Part shown: piece after piece, positions 34,308-44,440 of the stretch
Position numbering within the stretch: position 1 is the first letter of the stretch
Layout: each line of letters begins with the position of its first letter
Source of the DNA: Lysobacter soli
GTDB lineage: Bacteria > Pseudomonadota > Gammaproteobacteria > Xanthomonadales > Xanthomonadaceae
Assembly: GCF_003382285.1 (NCBI RefSeq)
Contig: NZ_QTJR01000003.1
Span: 282,251 to 346,250 of the forward strand
Reading direction: 5' to 3'
DNA: 64,000 nucleotides
Position numbers and translations under genes: made by a program
Notes under the pieces: model-generated
What the model was told of the DNA's origin: nothing
The model's database searches: none
Seen by the model: the letters and a program-made list of their open reading frames with translations, nothing else

Positions 34308-34685
34308 ATGAACACCAAGCTTTACGTCGCCATTGCCATGACCGCTGCTGCGCTGTCGCTGTCGGCCTGCCACCAGGCCGACACGCAGAGCGAAGCGGCC
34401 GAAGCCGCCGCTGCGGCCAACCAGGCCGCCGACGCCTCCGCCAACGCCGCGCAGGAATCGGCCGAGGCTGCGGCGGCTGCGACCAGCGAAGCCGCCGATC
34501 GCGCGAGCGTTGCGGTGGACAACGCCGCCGAACGTTCGCGCGAAGTAGCCAACGATGCAGCGGCCGGTGCGGCAGCTGCCACCGCCGACGCCGCGCAGGC
34601 CACGGCCGACGCGGCGAGCAAGGTCGCCGAGAAGGCCGACAACGCTGCGGAGAAGGCCGAGCAGGAAGCCGCCGAACGCAAGTAA
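34308..34685 (+). CDS. Ala-rich coiled-coil lipoprotein 2
   Basis: 125 residues, paralogue of the protein at 33622. Lipobox LSAC gives Cys21 as the acylated residue; the mature part is an Ala-rich amphipathic helix with regularly placed Glu, Asp, Arg and Lys, more charged than copy 1, and again ends in Lys (AERK). Its own ribosome site (GGAGAAACCC) and terminator make it an independent unit 320 bases behind the first copy. The 34059-34307 gap shows no gene. Likely an abundant outer-membrane lipoprotein. Confidence 0.82.
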   Translation: MNTKLYVAIAMTAAALSLSACHQADTQSEAAEAAAAANQAADASANAAQESAEAAAAATSEAADRASVAVDNAAERSREVANDAAAGAAAATADAAQATADAASKVAEKADNAAEKAEQEAAERK

Positions 34686-34706
34686 GGCGCGCGATCGTTC
34701 CACTGG

Positions 34707-34737
34707 AAAGGCCCGCCTCGCGCGGGCCTTTTCTTTG
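34707..34737 (+). terminator. Intrinsic terminator
   Basis: Perfect ten-base stem AAAGGCCCGC / GCGGGCCTTT with a CTCGC loop and TTCTTT tract after lipoprotein 2. Confidence 0.92.
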
Positions 34738-34824
34738 CGCACGCGTGGCGCGCAGGCGCGGCACCGTTGGCCCATTCCCGCGCTTTATGGTCTGATGCCG
34801 CATCTTCCGCACGCCGCTGCATCG

Positions 34825-36450
34825 ATGCCCGCACTGACTTCCCACATCGATCCCCGCTCGCAGGAATTCCAGGACAACGTCGCCTACCACCGCGCGCTGG
34901 TCGACGAACTGGACGCCCGCCTCGCTCGCGCTGCCGGCGGCGGTGGCGAGAAGGCACGTGCGAAGCACACCGAACGCGGCAAGCTGCTCGCGCGCGATCG
35001 CATCGCCGCGCTGCTCGACCCCGGTTCGCCTTTCCTCGAGATCGCACCGCTCGCGGCCGAAGGCATGTACGACGACGCCGCGCCCGCCGCCGGCATGGTC
35101 TGCGGCATCGGCCGCGTCATGGGCCAGGAAGTGGTGATCGTCGCGAACGACGCCACGGTCAAGGGCGGCACCTATTTCCCGATGACGGTGAAGAAGCACC
35201 TGCGCGCGCAGGAGATCGCGCGCGAGAACCGCCTGCCCTGCGTCTACCTCGTCGATTCCGGCGGCGCGTTCCTTCCGCTGCAGGACGAGGTGTTCCCCGA
35301 CAAGGAACACTTCGGGCGCATCTTCTACAACCAGGCGCGGCTGAGCGCGGAGAACATCCCGCAGGTCGCCGTCGTCATGGGCTCGTGCACCGCCGGTGGC
35401 GCATACGTGCCGGCGATGTGCGACGAGTCGATCATCGTCAAGGAACAGGGCACGATCTTCCTCGGCGGCCCGCCGCTGGTGAAGGCGGCCACGGGCGAAG
35501 TCGTAGACGCCGAAGCGCTCGGCGGCGCGGACGTGCACACCAGCGTGTCGGGCGTTGCGGATCACTTCGCCGAAGACGACCGCCATGCATTGCAGATCGC
35601 GCGCGACATCGTCGGCACGTTCAATCGCCGCAAGACGCTGCCGGTCGCGGTGCGCGAGTCGCGCGAGCCGGCGTTCCCGACCAACGAGTTGTACGGCATC
35701 GTCCCGAAGGACACGCGTCGTCCGTTCGACATCCGCGAAGTGATCGCGCGCGTGGTCGACGGCAGCGAGTTCCAGGAGTTCAAGGCGCGCTACGGCAAGA
35801 CGCTGGTCACCGGCTTCGCGCACGTGCACGGCTATCCTGTGGGCATCGTCGCCAACAACGGCATCCTGTTCGCCGAGAGCGCGCTCAAGGGCGCGCACTT
35901 CATCGAGCTGTGCAACCAGCGCGGCATCCCGCTGGTGTTCCTGCAGAACATCACCGGCTTCATGGTCGGCCGCAAGTACGAGAACGCCGGCATCGCGAAG
36001 GACGGCGCGAAAATGGTGACGGCGGTGGCGTGCTCGCACGTGCCGAAGTTCACCGTCGTCATCGGCGGCAGCTTTGGCGCCGGCAACTACGCGATGTGCG
36101 GCCGCGCATACGGCGCGCGCTTCCTGTGGATGTGGCCGAACGCGCGCATCAGCGTGATGGGCGGCGAACAGGCCGCGAGCGTGCTGGCGACGGTGAAGCG
36201 CGACGGCATCGAAGCGGCCGGCAAGTCCTGGTCGAGCGAAGAGGAAGACGCGTTCAAGGCGCCTATACGCGAGCAGTACGAATCGCAGGGCAACCCTTAC
36301 TACGCGACCGCGCGCATGTGGGACGACGGCATCATCGATCCGGCCGACACGCGTCGCGTGCTCGGTCTCGCGCTGTCGGCGAGCTTCAACGCGCCGATCG
36401 AAAGCGCGCCGGGTGACGCGAGCACGCGCTTCGGCGTCTTCCGCATGTGA
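34825..36450 (+). CDS. liuB: 3-Methylcrotonyl-CoA carboxylase, carboxyltransferase (beta) subunit
   Basis: 541 residues, usual size for the subunit. Two carboxyltransferase half-domains with the oxyanion-hole Gly motifs [24 protein letters not shown] and [16 protein letters not shown]. It transfers carboxyl from carboxybiotin to 3-methylcrotonyl-CoA in leucine catabolism, working with the biotin subunit LiuD encoded 5 kb downstream. ATG at 34825 (MPALTSHID) is preferred; an ATG at 34795 would add ten residues and cannot be excluded. It stands alone, not in the liuC-liuD-liuE unit. Confidence 0.92.
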   Translation: MPALTSHIDPRSQEFQDNVAYHRALVDELDARLARAAGGGGEKARAKHTERGKLLARDRIAALLDPGSPFLEIAPLAAEGMYDDAAPAAGMVCGIGRVMGQEVVIVANDATVKGGTYFPMTVKKHLRAQEIARENRLPCVYLVDSGGAFLPLQDEVFPDKEHFGRIFYNQARLSAENIPQVAVVMGSCTAGGAYVPAMCDESIIVKEQGTIFLGGPPLVKAATGEVVDAEALGGADVHTSVSGVADHFAEDDRHALQIARDIVGTFNRRKTLPVAVRESREPAFPTNELYGIVPKDTRRPFDIREVIARVVDGSEFQEFKARYGKTLVTGFAHVHGYPVGIVANNGILFAESALKGAHFIELCNQRGIPLVFLQNITGFMVGRKYENAGIAKDGAKMVTAVACSHVPKFTVVIGGSFGAGNYAMCGRAYGARFLWMWPNARISVMGGEQAASVLATVKRDGIEAAGKSWSSEEEDAFKAPIREQYESQGNPYYATARMWDDGIIDPADTRRVLGLALSASFNAPIESAPGDASTRFGVFRM

Positions 36451-36647
36451 TGCGGCTTCGCAAGCTTGGAGGCGCTCTGATGCGGATTCAGGCAGGTGAT
36501 CGGCAAATGAACGGCGCAAGGCCGGCAACGATTGGGTGAGGCGAGTCACACGCAGCGCGGTTTTGCGGGCGTAGCCTCGGGTGGGTTGCACCCCGTTCTC
36601 TGCACCCCCGTGCATTGCCCCGCCCCTGCCAATCGAGGAAGTGCGTC

Positions 36648-37250
36648 ATGGCGATCTTCAATTCCCCACAGCCCGCAACGCCCAAGCGCGACAACGGCCC
36701 CGCTCCCACCAATCCGACCGAATCGGCGCTGCCGAAGGAACCGGCACGTGACGAGTTCTCCTTCGGCGCGCCCAAGCCCGCCGCCGCAGCTGCGCCTGCG
36801 CCCTCTCCTGCGCCGTCGCCGAGCCCGCGTGCGAACGAACGCGAAGGCAAGGAGTCGGTGATCGCCGCCGACCTGTCGATCGAAGGCAAGATCAACGGCG
36901 CCGGCCACATCCGCATCGCGGGCCGGTTCAAGGGCGACGTGCATGTCGAAGGCGACCTCACCGTCGAAGTCGGCGCGAAGGTCAACGGCGGCGTGCGTGC
37001 GCGCAAGGTCGTGATCGCCGGCGAGCTCGAAGGCAATGTCGAATCGGCGCAGCGCGTCGAACTGCTCGAGGGTGGCGTGGTCGTCGGCGACATCAAGGCC
37101 GGCGTCGTCAGCATCGCGCCGGGTTCGCGCATGCGCGGCCAGGTCGACTTCGGATTCGAGGATCGCGACACGCGCAGCGCCGGCAAGGCCGAGAAGAACG
37201 AGAAGGCCGACAAGGGCGAATCGAAGTCCGAGGCGTCCGCCACGTCATGA
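36648..37250 (+). CDS. Bactofilin (polymer-forming cytoskeletal protein)
   Basis: 200 residues. A Pro/Ala-rich disordered N-terminus (about 1-68), the bactofilin beta-helix domain (about 70-160) with DLSIEGKINGAGHIRIAGRF and regularly spaced Gly turns, and a charged Lys/Glu C-terminal tail. Bactofilins form non-polar filaments without nucleotides and recruit cell-wall or polarity factors. Its stop overlaps the start of the next gene by four bases (ATGA), so the two are co-translated. Confidence 0.9.
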   Translation: MAIFNSPQPATPKRDNGPAPTNPTESALPKEPARDEFSFGAPKPAAAAAPAPSPAPSPSPRANEREGKESVIAADLSIEGKINGAGHIRIAGRFKGDVHVEGDLTVEVGAKVNGGVRARKVVIAGELEGNVESAQRVELLEGGVVVGDIKAGVVSIAPGSRMRGQVDFGFEDRDTRSAGKAEKNEKADKGESKSEASATS

Positions 37251-37609
37251 GCCTCGCGCGCCCCGGTACGCCCGGCGCGACGCGGACGTGCCCGCACTGC
37301 AAGACGACGATCCTGGAAAGCGCCAACGTCTGTCCGTCGTGCCGGCACCACCTGCGTTTCGATCCGGACGCCGCGCAGTCCGCGAAGCTGCGGTCGGTGC
37401 CGCTGCGCGTGGAGGGCACGATCAAGCCGCCGCCCGGCGAGAACGCGCTGGAGTACTCGGTGGTGCTCACCATCCGTAACGCGGATGGCGAGGAGATCGA
37501 ACGTCAGGTGATGGGCGTGGGCGCGCTGTTCAATGGCGAGGAGCGCTCGTTCACGCTGGAAGTCGAAGCGGTGGAAGTGCGCGGGTACAAGGCGCGGCGG
37601 AAACACTGA
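37247..37609 (+). CDS. Zinc-ribbon protein coupled to bactofilin
   Basis: 120 residues. N-terminal zinc ribbon CPHC...CPSC (about 15-32, TCPHCKTTILESANVCPSC) followed by a beta-rich domain of about 85 residues with no recognised family and a basic C-terminus. Overlaps the bactofilin gene by four bases, so it is probably a partner or regulator of that filament. Function not known. Confidence 0.78.
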   Translation: MSLARPGTPGATRTCPHCKTTILESANVCPSCRHHLRFDPDAAQSAKLRSVPLRVEGTIKPPPGENALEYSVVLTIRNADGEEIERQVMGVGALFNGEERSFTLEVEAVEVRGYKARRKH

Positions 37610-37635
37610 CGCCTTGTCCGGCATTGCCTCGGTTT

Positions 37636-37675
37636 GCCCTCACCCGAACCCCTCTCCCGCACGCGGGAGAGGGGC
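37636..37675. repeat. CCCTCTCCC dyad module
   Basis: GCCCTCACCCGAACCCCTCT followed by CCCGCACGCGGGAGAGGGGC; only the first module of the compound repeat, between the zinc-ribbon gene and the feo operon. Confidence 0.8.
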
Positions 37676-37705
37676 TTCGTTACTCGGGAAAGGAACTTGC
37701 CGGTT

Positions 37706-37960
37706 TCAATGACGCCGCGGCGCCGACGGCCCGCAGCTGTTGCAGCCACCGCAGGACGCATCGGCCAAGGTCGATGGCGGCGCGATCCGGCGGCCCAGCT
37801 TCTGCACCCACGCGGCGCGACCTTCGCGCACCAGCGGAATGGCGAGACCGACGCGCAGTCGGCGCACCGCGTTCGGGAACTGCCGCTTCGCGACGAACCA
37901 CGCGCTGACGATCACCGCGACGGTGATGATCGCGTACTGCGCGAGCAGGCCGGCGTCCAT
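37706..37960 (-). CDS. Small Cys-rich membrane protein in the feo operon (DUF6587-like)
   Basis: 84 residues. One transmembrane helix (about 5-25, LLAQYAIITVAVIVSAWFVA), a basic region and a C-terminal Cys cluster CGGCNSCG (about 70-77). Begins two bases after the feoB stop, so it is the last gene of the feo operon. It takes the position of FeoC but has no winged-helix signature. The Cys cluster could bind iron or a metal cluster and assist FeoB; inferred from position and motif. Confidence 0.7.
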   Translation of the reverse strand: MDAGLLAQYAIITVAVIVSAWFVAKRQFPNAVRRLRVGLAIPLVREGRAAWVQKLGRRIAPPSTLADASCGGCNSCGPSAPRRH

Positions 37961-37962
37961 CG

Positions 37963-39882
37963 TCAGCCCGCGCCCAGCGCCACGGCGATGTGGTACGTCG
38001 CGAACGACGCCAGGTACGCCAGGCCGAACAGATAGCCCGTGGCGATCGCCACCTGCTTCCACGAGTTGGTCTCGCGCCGGATCGTCGCCAGGGTCGAAAT
38101 GCACTGCGGCGCGTAGATGAACCACACCAGCAGCGACAGCGCGGTCGCCAGGGACCACGAACCGGTGATGATCGGCGACAGCGCCTGCGCGGCGGCTTCA
38201 TCGTTGGCCGCCGACAGCGCGTACACCGTCGCCAGCGAGGACACCGCGACTTCGCGCGCCGCCAGGCCCGGAATCAGTGCGATGCAGATCTGCCAGTTGA
38301 AGCCGATCGGCGCGAATACCGCTGTCAGCGCGTGGCCGATGCGGCCGGCGAAGCTGTAGTCGATTGCCGGGCCCGTCGCGCCCGCCGGCGCCGCCGGGAA
38401 CGACAGCAGGAACCACAGCAGGATCGTCAGCGCGAGGATGATGCCGCCGACGCGGCGCAGGAAGATCCACGCGCGTTCCCACAGGCCGATCAGCAGGTCG
38501 CGCGGATGCGGGATGCGGTACGACGGCAGTTCGAGCAGCAGTGCGTGCTCGCTCTTGTCGCGGCGCCACTTCTTCATGATCCACGACACGGCCAGCGCGC
38601 TGGCGATGCCTGCCGCATACAACGCGAAGAGCACCAGGCCCTGCAGGTTGAGCAGGCCACCGGCCACCTGGCGCTGCGGGATGAACGCGCCGATCAGCAG
38701 CGCATACACCGGCAGGCGCGCCGAGCACGTCATCAGCGGCGCGACGAGGATCGTGGCGAGGCGGTCGCGCGGATCCTGGATCGAACGCGTCGCCATGATG
38801 CCCGGCACCGCGCAGGCGAAGCTCGACAGCAACGGGATGAACGACCGCCCCGACAGGCCCGCCTGCGACATCAACCGGTCGAGCAGGAAGGCCGCGCGCG
38901 GCAGGTAGCCCGATTCCTCGAGCGCGAGAATGAAGGCGAACAGGATCAGGATCTGCGGCAGGAACACGATCACGCCGCCCAGGCCGGCGATGATGCCGTC
39001 GAGCATCAGGCTGCGCAGCGGACCGTCTGGCATGACGCTGCCGACGGTCTCGCCGAGCGCGCCGGTGCCGGCTTCGATCAGGTCCATCAGCGGCGTCGCC
39101 CAGGCGTACACGGCCTGGAAGATCAGGAACATCACCACCGCCAGCGACACCAGTCCGAGCACCGGATGCAGCAGCCAGCGGTCGAGCGCGTCGTCCACCT
39201 CGGCGGTGCGGCGCGGCATCGTCACGGCGAGCGACAGGAGGCGGCGCGTTTCGGCGTGCAGCGCGTCGGGATCGTGGACGAGGTCGGCCGGCAGGTGCGC
39301 ACTGGGCTCGTGCAGCTTGCCGGCGACGCGATCGAGCATCGCGACCAGTTCGCGCGCGCCGCCGTTGCGGACGGCCACCGTCGGCACGACCGGCACGCCG
39401 AGTTCGCGTTCCAGCGCGGCCAGGTCCACTTCGATGCCGCGGCGCTTGGCGGCGTCCATCATGTTGACGGCCAGCACCATCGGGCGGCCGAGTTCGCGCA
39501 CTTCCAGCGCGAAACGAAGGTGCAGGCGCAGGTTGGTCGCGTCGACCACGCACACCAGCACGTCCGGCGCGGGTTCGCCCGGATAGAAGCCGCGGCAGAC
39601 GTCGCGCGCGACCGCTTCGTCCAGGCTTGCCGCGTGCAGGCTGTAGGCGCCGGGGAGATCGAGCACCGCGTAGTGGCGGCCCGACGGTGCGTGGAAACGG
39701 CCTTCTTTGCGCTCCACGGTGACGCCGGCGTAGTTGGCGACCTTCTGACGGCTGCCGGTCAGCTGGTTGAACAGCGCCGTCTTGCCGCAATTGGGGTTGC
39801 CGATCAGCGCGACGCGCACGCTCTGCGCGGTCGCGCTCTGCACGGCGGCCACGCCCTTCACCGTCCCTTCGGCCGCGCTCAC
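37963..39882 (-). CDS. feoB: Ferrous iron transporter FeoB
   Basis: 639 residues. N-terminal G domain with GNPNCGKT (G1), DLPGAYS (G3) and NMMD (G4), then about eight to ten transmembrane helices of the Fe2+ permease with the Gate motifs (e.g. PGIMATRSIQDPRDR, LAPLMTCSARLPVYALL split as in the family). Imports Fe2+ across the inner membrane. GTG start at 39882 overlaps the feoA stop by four bases (GTGA), giving coupled translation. Middle gene of feoA-feoB-small Cys protein. Confidence 0.95.
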   Translation of the reverse strand: MSAAEGTVKGVAAVQSATAQSVRVALIGNPNCGKTALFNQLTGSRQKVANYAGVTVERKEGRFHAPSGRHYAVLDLPGAYSLHAASLDEAVARDVCRGFYPGEPAPDVLVCVVDATNLRLHLRFALEVRELGRPMVLAVNMMDAAKRRGIEVDLAALERELGVPVVPTVAVRNGGARELVAMLDRVAGKLHEPSAHLPADLVHDPDALHAETRRLLSLAVTMPRRTAEVDDALDRWLLHPVLGLVSLAVVMFLIFQAVYAWATPLMDLIEAGTGALGETVGSVMPDGPLRSLMLDGIIAGLGGVIVFLPQILILFAFILALEESGYLPRAAFLLDRLMSQAGLSGRSFIPLLSSFACAVPGIMATRSIQDPRDRLATILVAPLMTCSARLPVYALLIGAFIPQRQVAGGLLNLQGLVLFALYAAGIASALAVSWIMKKWRRDKSEHALLLELPSYRIPHPRDLLIGLWERAWIFLRRVGGIILALTILLWFLLSFPAAPAGATGPAIDYSFAGRIGHALTAVFAPIGFNWQICIALIPGLAAREVAVSSLATVYALSAANDEAAAQALSPIITGSWSLATALSLLVWFIYAPQCISTLATIRRETNSWKQVAIATGYLFGLAYLASFATYHIAVALGAG

Positions 39883-40145
39883 GCGATCGCTCCCGCCGCG
39901 GCCTGCGCGCCTTCGAGCGAGACCCTCACGCGCGCCGCCTCGGTGCGGCGCAGCGCGAAACGCGTGAAGCCGATCTGCACCAGCAGCGGCTCCTTCGACA
40001 CCGGGCCGGCGGCCATGACTTCCACGCGTTCGCCGCGCACGAAGCCGAGCTCGCGCAGGCGGCGGGCGATCGCGTCGTTGGGCGCCTGGTCCTCGACGGC
40101 TTCGACGATGGCGGCGGTGCGGCGTTGGAGTTCGGACAGCTTCAA
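39879..40145 (-). CDS. feoA: Ferrous iron transport accessory protein FeoA
   Basis: 88 residues with the SH3-like FeoA fold (RRLRELGFVRGERVEVMA, then LLVQIGFTRFALR and the final ARVRV strand). Start is TTG at 40145, with AAAGGTGA six bases upstream as the ribosome site; no ATG fits. Stimulates FeoB GTPase/transport. First gene of the operon, under a probable Fur site at 40195-40209. Confidence 0.93.
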   Translation of the reverse strand: MKLSELQRRTAAIVEAVEDQAPNDAIARRLRELGFVRGERVEVMAAGPVSKEPLLVQIGFTRFALRRTEAARVRVSLEGAQAAAGAIA

Positions 40146-40194
40146 GGGTCACCTTTAGGCCGAACCCGCCGCCGGCGGCGACGGGTCGACAAGA

Positions 40195-40209
40195 TGGGAA
40201 TCGTTCTCA
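40195..40209 (-). promoter_or_regulatory. Probable Fur box upstream of feoA
   Basis: On the minus strand TGAGAACGATTCCCA matches the 7-1-7 Fur core TGAGAATnATTCTCA at 12 of 14 positions and lies 50 bases before the feoA start. It is also near the start of liuC on the other strand (95 bases). Iron repression of feoAB is expected. Confidence 0.75.
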
Positions 40210-40303
40210 ATTGTAGCACCCGGCCGCCGCCGTACGCGGCTGCAGCATGGCCATCGGAGGGCAGCGGCTATCATTCGCCAGACTCCAGCAAGCAATCCGG
40301 CCG

Positions 40304-41086
40304 ATGACCAATCCGCTGTTGAACCTGCGCGAAGGGCCCGTCGCCCGGCTGCGCCTGAATCGTCCGGAGCTGCACAACGCCTTCGACGCGATGCTGATCG
40401 CCGCCCTGACCGGCGCCCTGGAAGCCGTGGCCGCCGATGACAGCGTCCGGGTCGTGGTGCTGGAGGGCGAAGGCGCCTCCTTCTCGGCCGGCGCGGACCT
40501 CAACTGGATGCGCGGCATGGCCGCCGCCAGCGAGGAGGCCAACCGCACCGATTCGCTCGCCCTCGCCCGCCTGATGCGGACCCTGGACGAACTCCCCCGC
40601 CCGACCGTCGCCCGCATCCAGGGCGCGGCCTTCGGCGGCGGCGTCGGGCTGGTGGCGTGCTGCGACATCGCCATTGCCTCGGCCGACGCGAAGTTCGGCC
40701 TGACCGAGAGCAAGCTCGGGCTGCTGCCCGCGGTGATCTCGCCCTACGTGCTCGATGCCATCGGTCCGCGCCAGGCGCGACGCTGGTTCGCCACGGCGGA
40801 AATCTTCGACGCAGCGACCGCGTTGGAGATCGGATTGCTGCACCAGGTTGTGGAAGGCGACGCGCTGGATGCCGCGGTGCAACGCCAGGTCGACCTGCTG
40901 CTCAAGGCCGGCCCGCACGCGAGCGCCGAGGCCAAGACGCTGGTGCGGCGGGTGGCGTTCGAGCGCGATCGCGATCGCCTGGACCACGACAACGCCGCGC
41001 TGATCGCGCGCCTGCGCGTGTCGGAGGAAGGCCAGGAAGGACTCACCGCGTTCCTCGACAAGCGCAAGCCGCGCTGGATCCCGTAA
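40304..41086 (+). CDS. liuC: Enoyl-CoA hydratase, probable methylglutaconyl-CoA hydratase
   Basis: 260 residues of the crotonase superfamily. ASFSAGADLNWMR and QGAAFGGGVGLVACCD supply the oxyanion hole, and the ESKLGLLPAV helix contains the acid/base Glu region. Hydrates 3-methylglutaconyl-CoA to HMG-CoA in leucine breakdown; assigned from its position just upstream of liuD and liuE. ATG at 40304 (MTNPLLNLREG) is chosen; it begins a tight four- or five-gene unit. Confidence 0.88.
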   Translation: MTNPLLNLREGPVARLRLNRPELHNAFDAMLIAALTGALEAVAADDSVRVVVLEGEGASFSAGADLNWMRGMAAASEEANRTDSLALARLMRTLDELPRPTVARIQGAAFGGGVGLVACCDIAIASADAKFGLTESKLGLLPAVISPYVLDAIGPRQARRWFATAEIFDAATALEIGLLHQVVEGDALDAAVQRQVDLLLKAGPHASAEAKTLVRRVAFERDRDRLDHDNAALIARLRVSEEGQEGLTAFLDKRKPRWIP

Positions 41087-41105
41087 TCGAACCAGAGGAC
41101 CGACC

Positions 41106-41492
41106 ATGCTCGACCATATGGGAATCACGGTGTCCGACTACGCGCATTCGCGCGCCTTCTACGAGCGCGTGCTCGGCGTGCTCGACTACGGCATCGTCAT
41201 GGACGTGACGAAGGAGCAGACCGGCGGCTACGAAGGGTGCGGCTTCGGCCCCGACGGCAAGCCCGCGTTCTGGATCGGCACTGGCCAGACGGCAAGCACC
41301 GGCCTGCACGTCGCGTTCGTCGCGTCATCGCGTGCCGCCGTGGACGAGTTCCACGCCATCGCCCTGCAGCACGGTGCGCGCGACAACGGCGCACCCGGCC
41401 TGCGCCCGCACTACCACCCGAACTACTACGGCGCCTTCGTGATCGACTTCGATGGCAACAACATCGAAGCCGTGTGCCACCGTCCCGAGTGA
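41106..41492 (+). CDS. VOC-superfamily (glyoxalase/dioxygenase fold) protein
   Basis: 128 residues. Two beta-alpha-beta-beta-beta modules of the vicinal-oxygen-chelate fold: MLDHMGITVSDYAHSRAFYE at the start and GLHVAFVASSRAAVDEFH then NYYGAFVIDFDGNNIEAVCH. Potential metal ligands are His4, His67-like LHVAF, and Glu in the last strand. It is 19 bases after liuC and 4 bases before liuD, so it belongs to the leucine unit, but no known step of leucine catabolism uses a VOC enzyme; function is open. Confidence 0.82.
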   Translation: MLDHMGITVSDYAHSRAFYERVLGVLDYGIVMDVTKEQTGGYEGCGFGPDGKPAFWIGTGQTASTGLHVAFVASSRAAVDEFHAIALQHGARDNGAPGLRPHYHPNYYGAFVIDFDGNNIEAVCHRPE

Positions 41493-41496
41493 CCTC

Positions 41497-43530
<2,034 letters not shown>

Positions 43531-43537
43531 GGCCGGC

Positions 43538-44431
43538 ATGAAGTCTTCCGTCCGCATCGTCGAAGTCGGCCCGCGCGATGGGCTGCAGAACGAAAAGGCG
43601 ACGATAGCCACCGCCGACAAGATCGAACTGATCGACCGGCTTTCCGGCACCGGCCTGCGCAGTATCGAAGCGACCAGCTTCGTCAGCCCCAAGTGGGTGC
43701 CGCAGCTGGCCGACGCTGCGGAAGTTTTCACCGGCATCCATCGCGCGCCGGGCGTCCGCTATCCGGTGCTGGTGCCGAACGAACAGGGTTACGAACGTGC
43801 GCGCGCCGTGGGCGTGGACGAGATCGCGGTGTTCACCGCGGCATCGGAGGCGTTCAACCGCAGGAACATCAACGCCTCCATCGACGAATCGCTGCAGCGT
43901 TTCGCGCCGGTGATGGAACGCGCCCGTGCCGACGGCGTCGCGGTGCGCGGTTACGTATCGACCGTGCTCGGCTGCCCATACCAGGGCGAAGTGCCGCTGT
44001 CCGACGTCGTGCGCGTCGCGCGTGCACTTCACGACATGGGCTGCTACGAGGTCTCGCTCGGCGACACGATCGGCGTCGGCACGCCCGGCAAGGCGCGCGC
44101 GATGTTGCTCGCGGTGGCCTCGGAAGTGCCGGTCAACGCACTGGCCGTGCATTTCCACGACACCTACGGCCAGGCGCTGGCGAACGTACTCGCGTGCCTG
44201 GAAGAAGGCGCTGCCGTCGTCGACGCCGCGGTCTCCGGCACTGGCGGTTGTCCCTATGCGAAGGGCGCCAGCGGCAACGTGGCGACCGAGGACGTCGTGT
44301 ACATGCTGCACGGGCTCGGCATCGAGACCGGCATCGACCTTGCCAGACTCGCCGACACCGGCCGCTGGCTCGCTTCGAAACTCGGGCGCGAGACCGGCAG
44401 CAAGGTGGGCAAGGCCCTCGCCACCACCTGA
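43538..44431 (+). CDS. liuE: Hydroxymethylglutaryl-CoA lyase
   Basis: 297 residues, TIM-barrel lyase. VGPRDGLQNE holds the metal-binding Asp and catalytic Arg, and the HMG-CoA lyase signature GGCPYAKGASGNVATED carries the catalytic Cys. Cleaves HMG-CoA to acetyl-CoA and acetoacetate, the last step of the leucine route. Starts 8 bases after liuD, so the genes are co-transcribed, and ends 9 bases before the PAS-GGDEF-EAL gene. Confidence 0.94.
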   Translation: MKSSVRIVEVGPRDGLQNEKATIATADKIELIDRLSGTGLRSIEATSFVSPKWVPQLADAAEVFTGIHRAPGVRYPVLVPNEQGYERARAVGVDEIAVFTAASEAFNRRNINASIDESLQRFAPVMERARADGVAVRGYVSTVLGCPYQGEVPLSDVVRVARALHDMGCYEVSLGDTIGVGTPGKARAMLLAVASEVPVNALAVHFHDTYGQALANVLACLEEGAAVVDAAVSGTGGCPYAKGASGNVATEDVVYMLHGLGIETGIDLARLADTGRWLASKLGRETGSKVGKALATT

Positions 44432-44440
44432 CCCTTCCTC

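Noticed and set aside
34057..36615. An 852-codon open frame antisense to liuB
   Set aside because: Shadow frame of liuB and the Ala-rich lipoproteins; composition is arginine-rich and without motifs.
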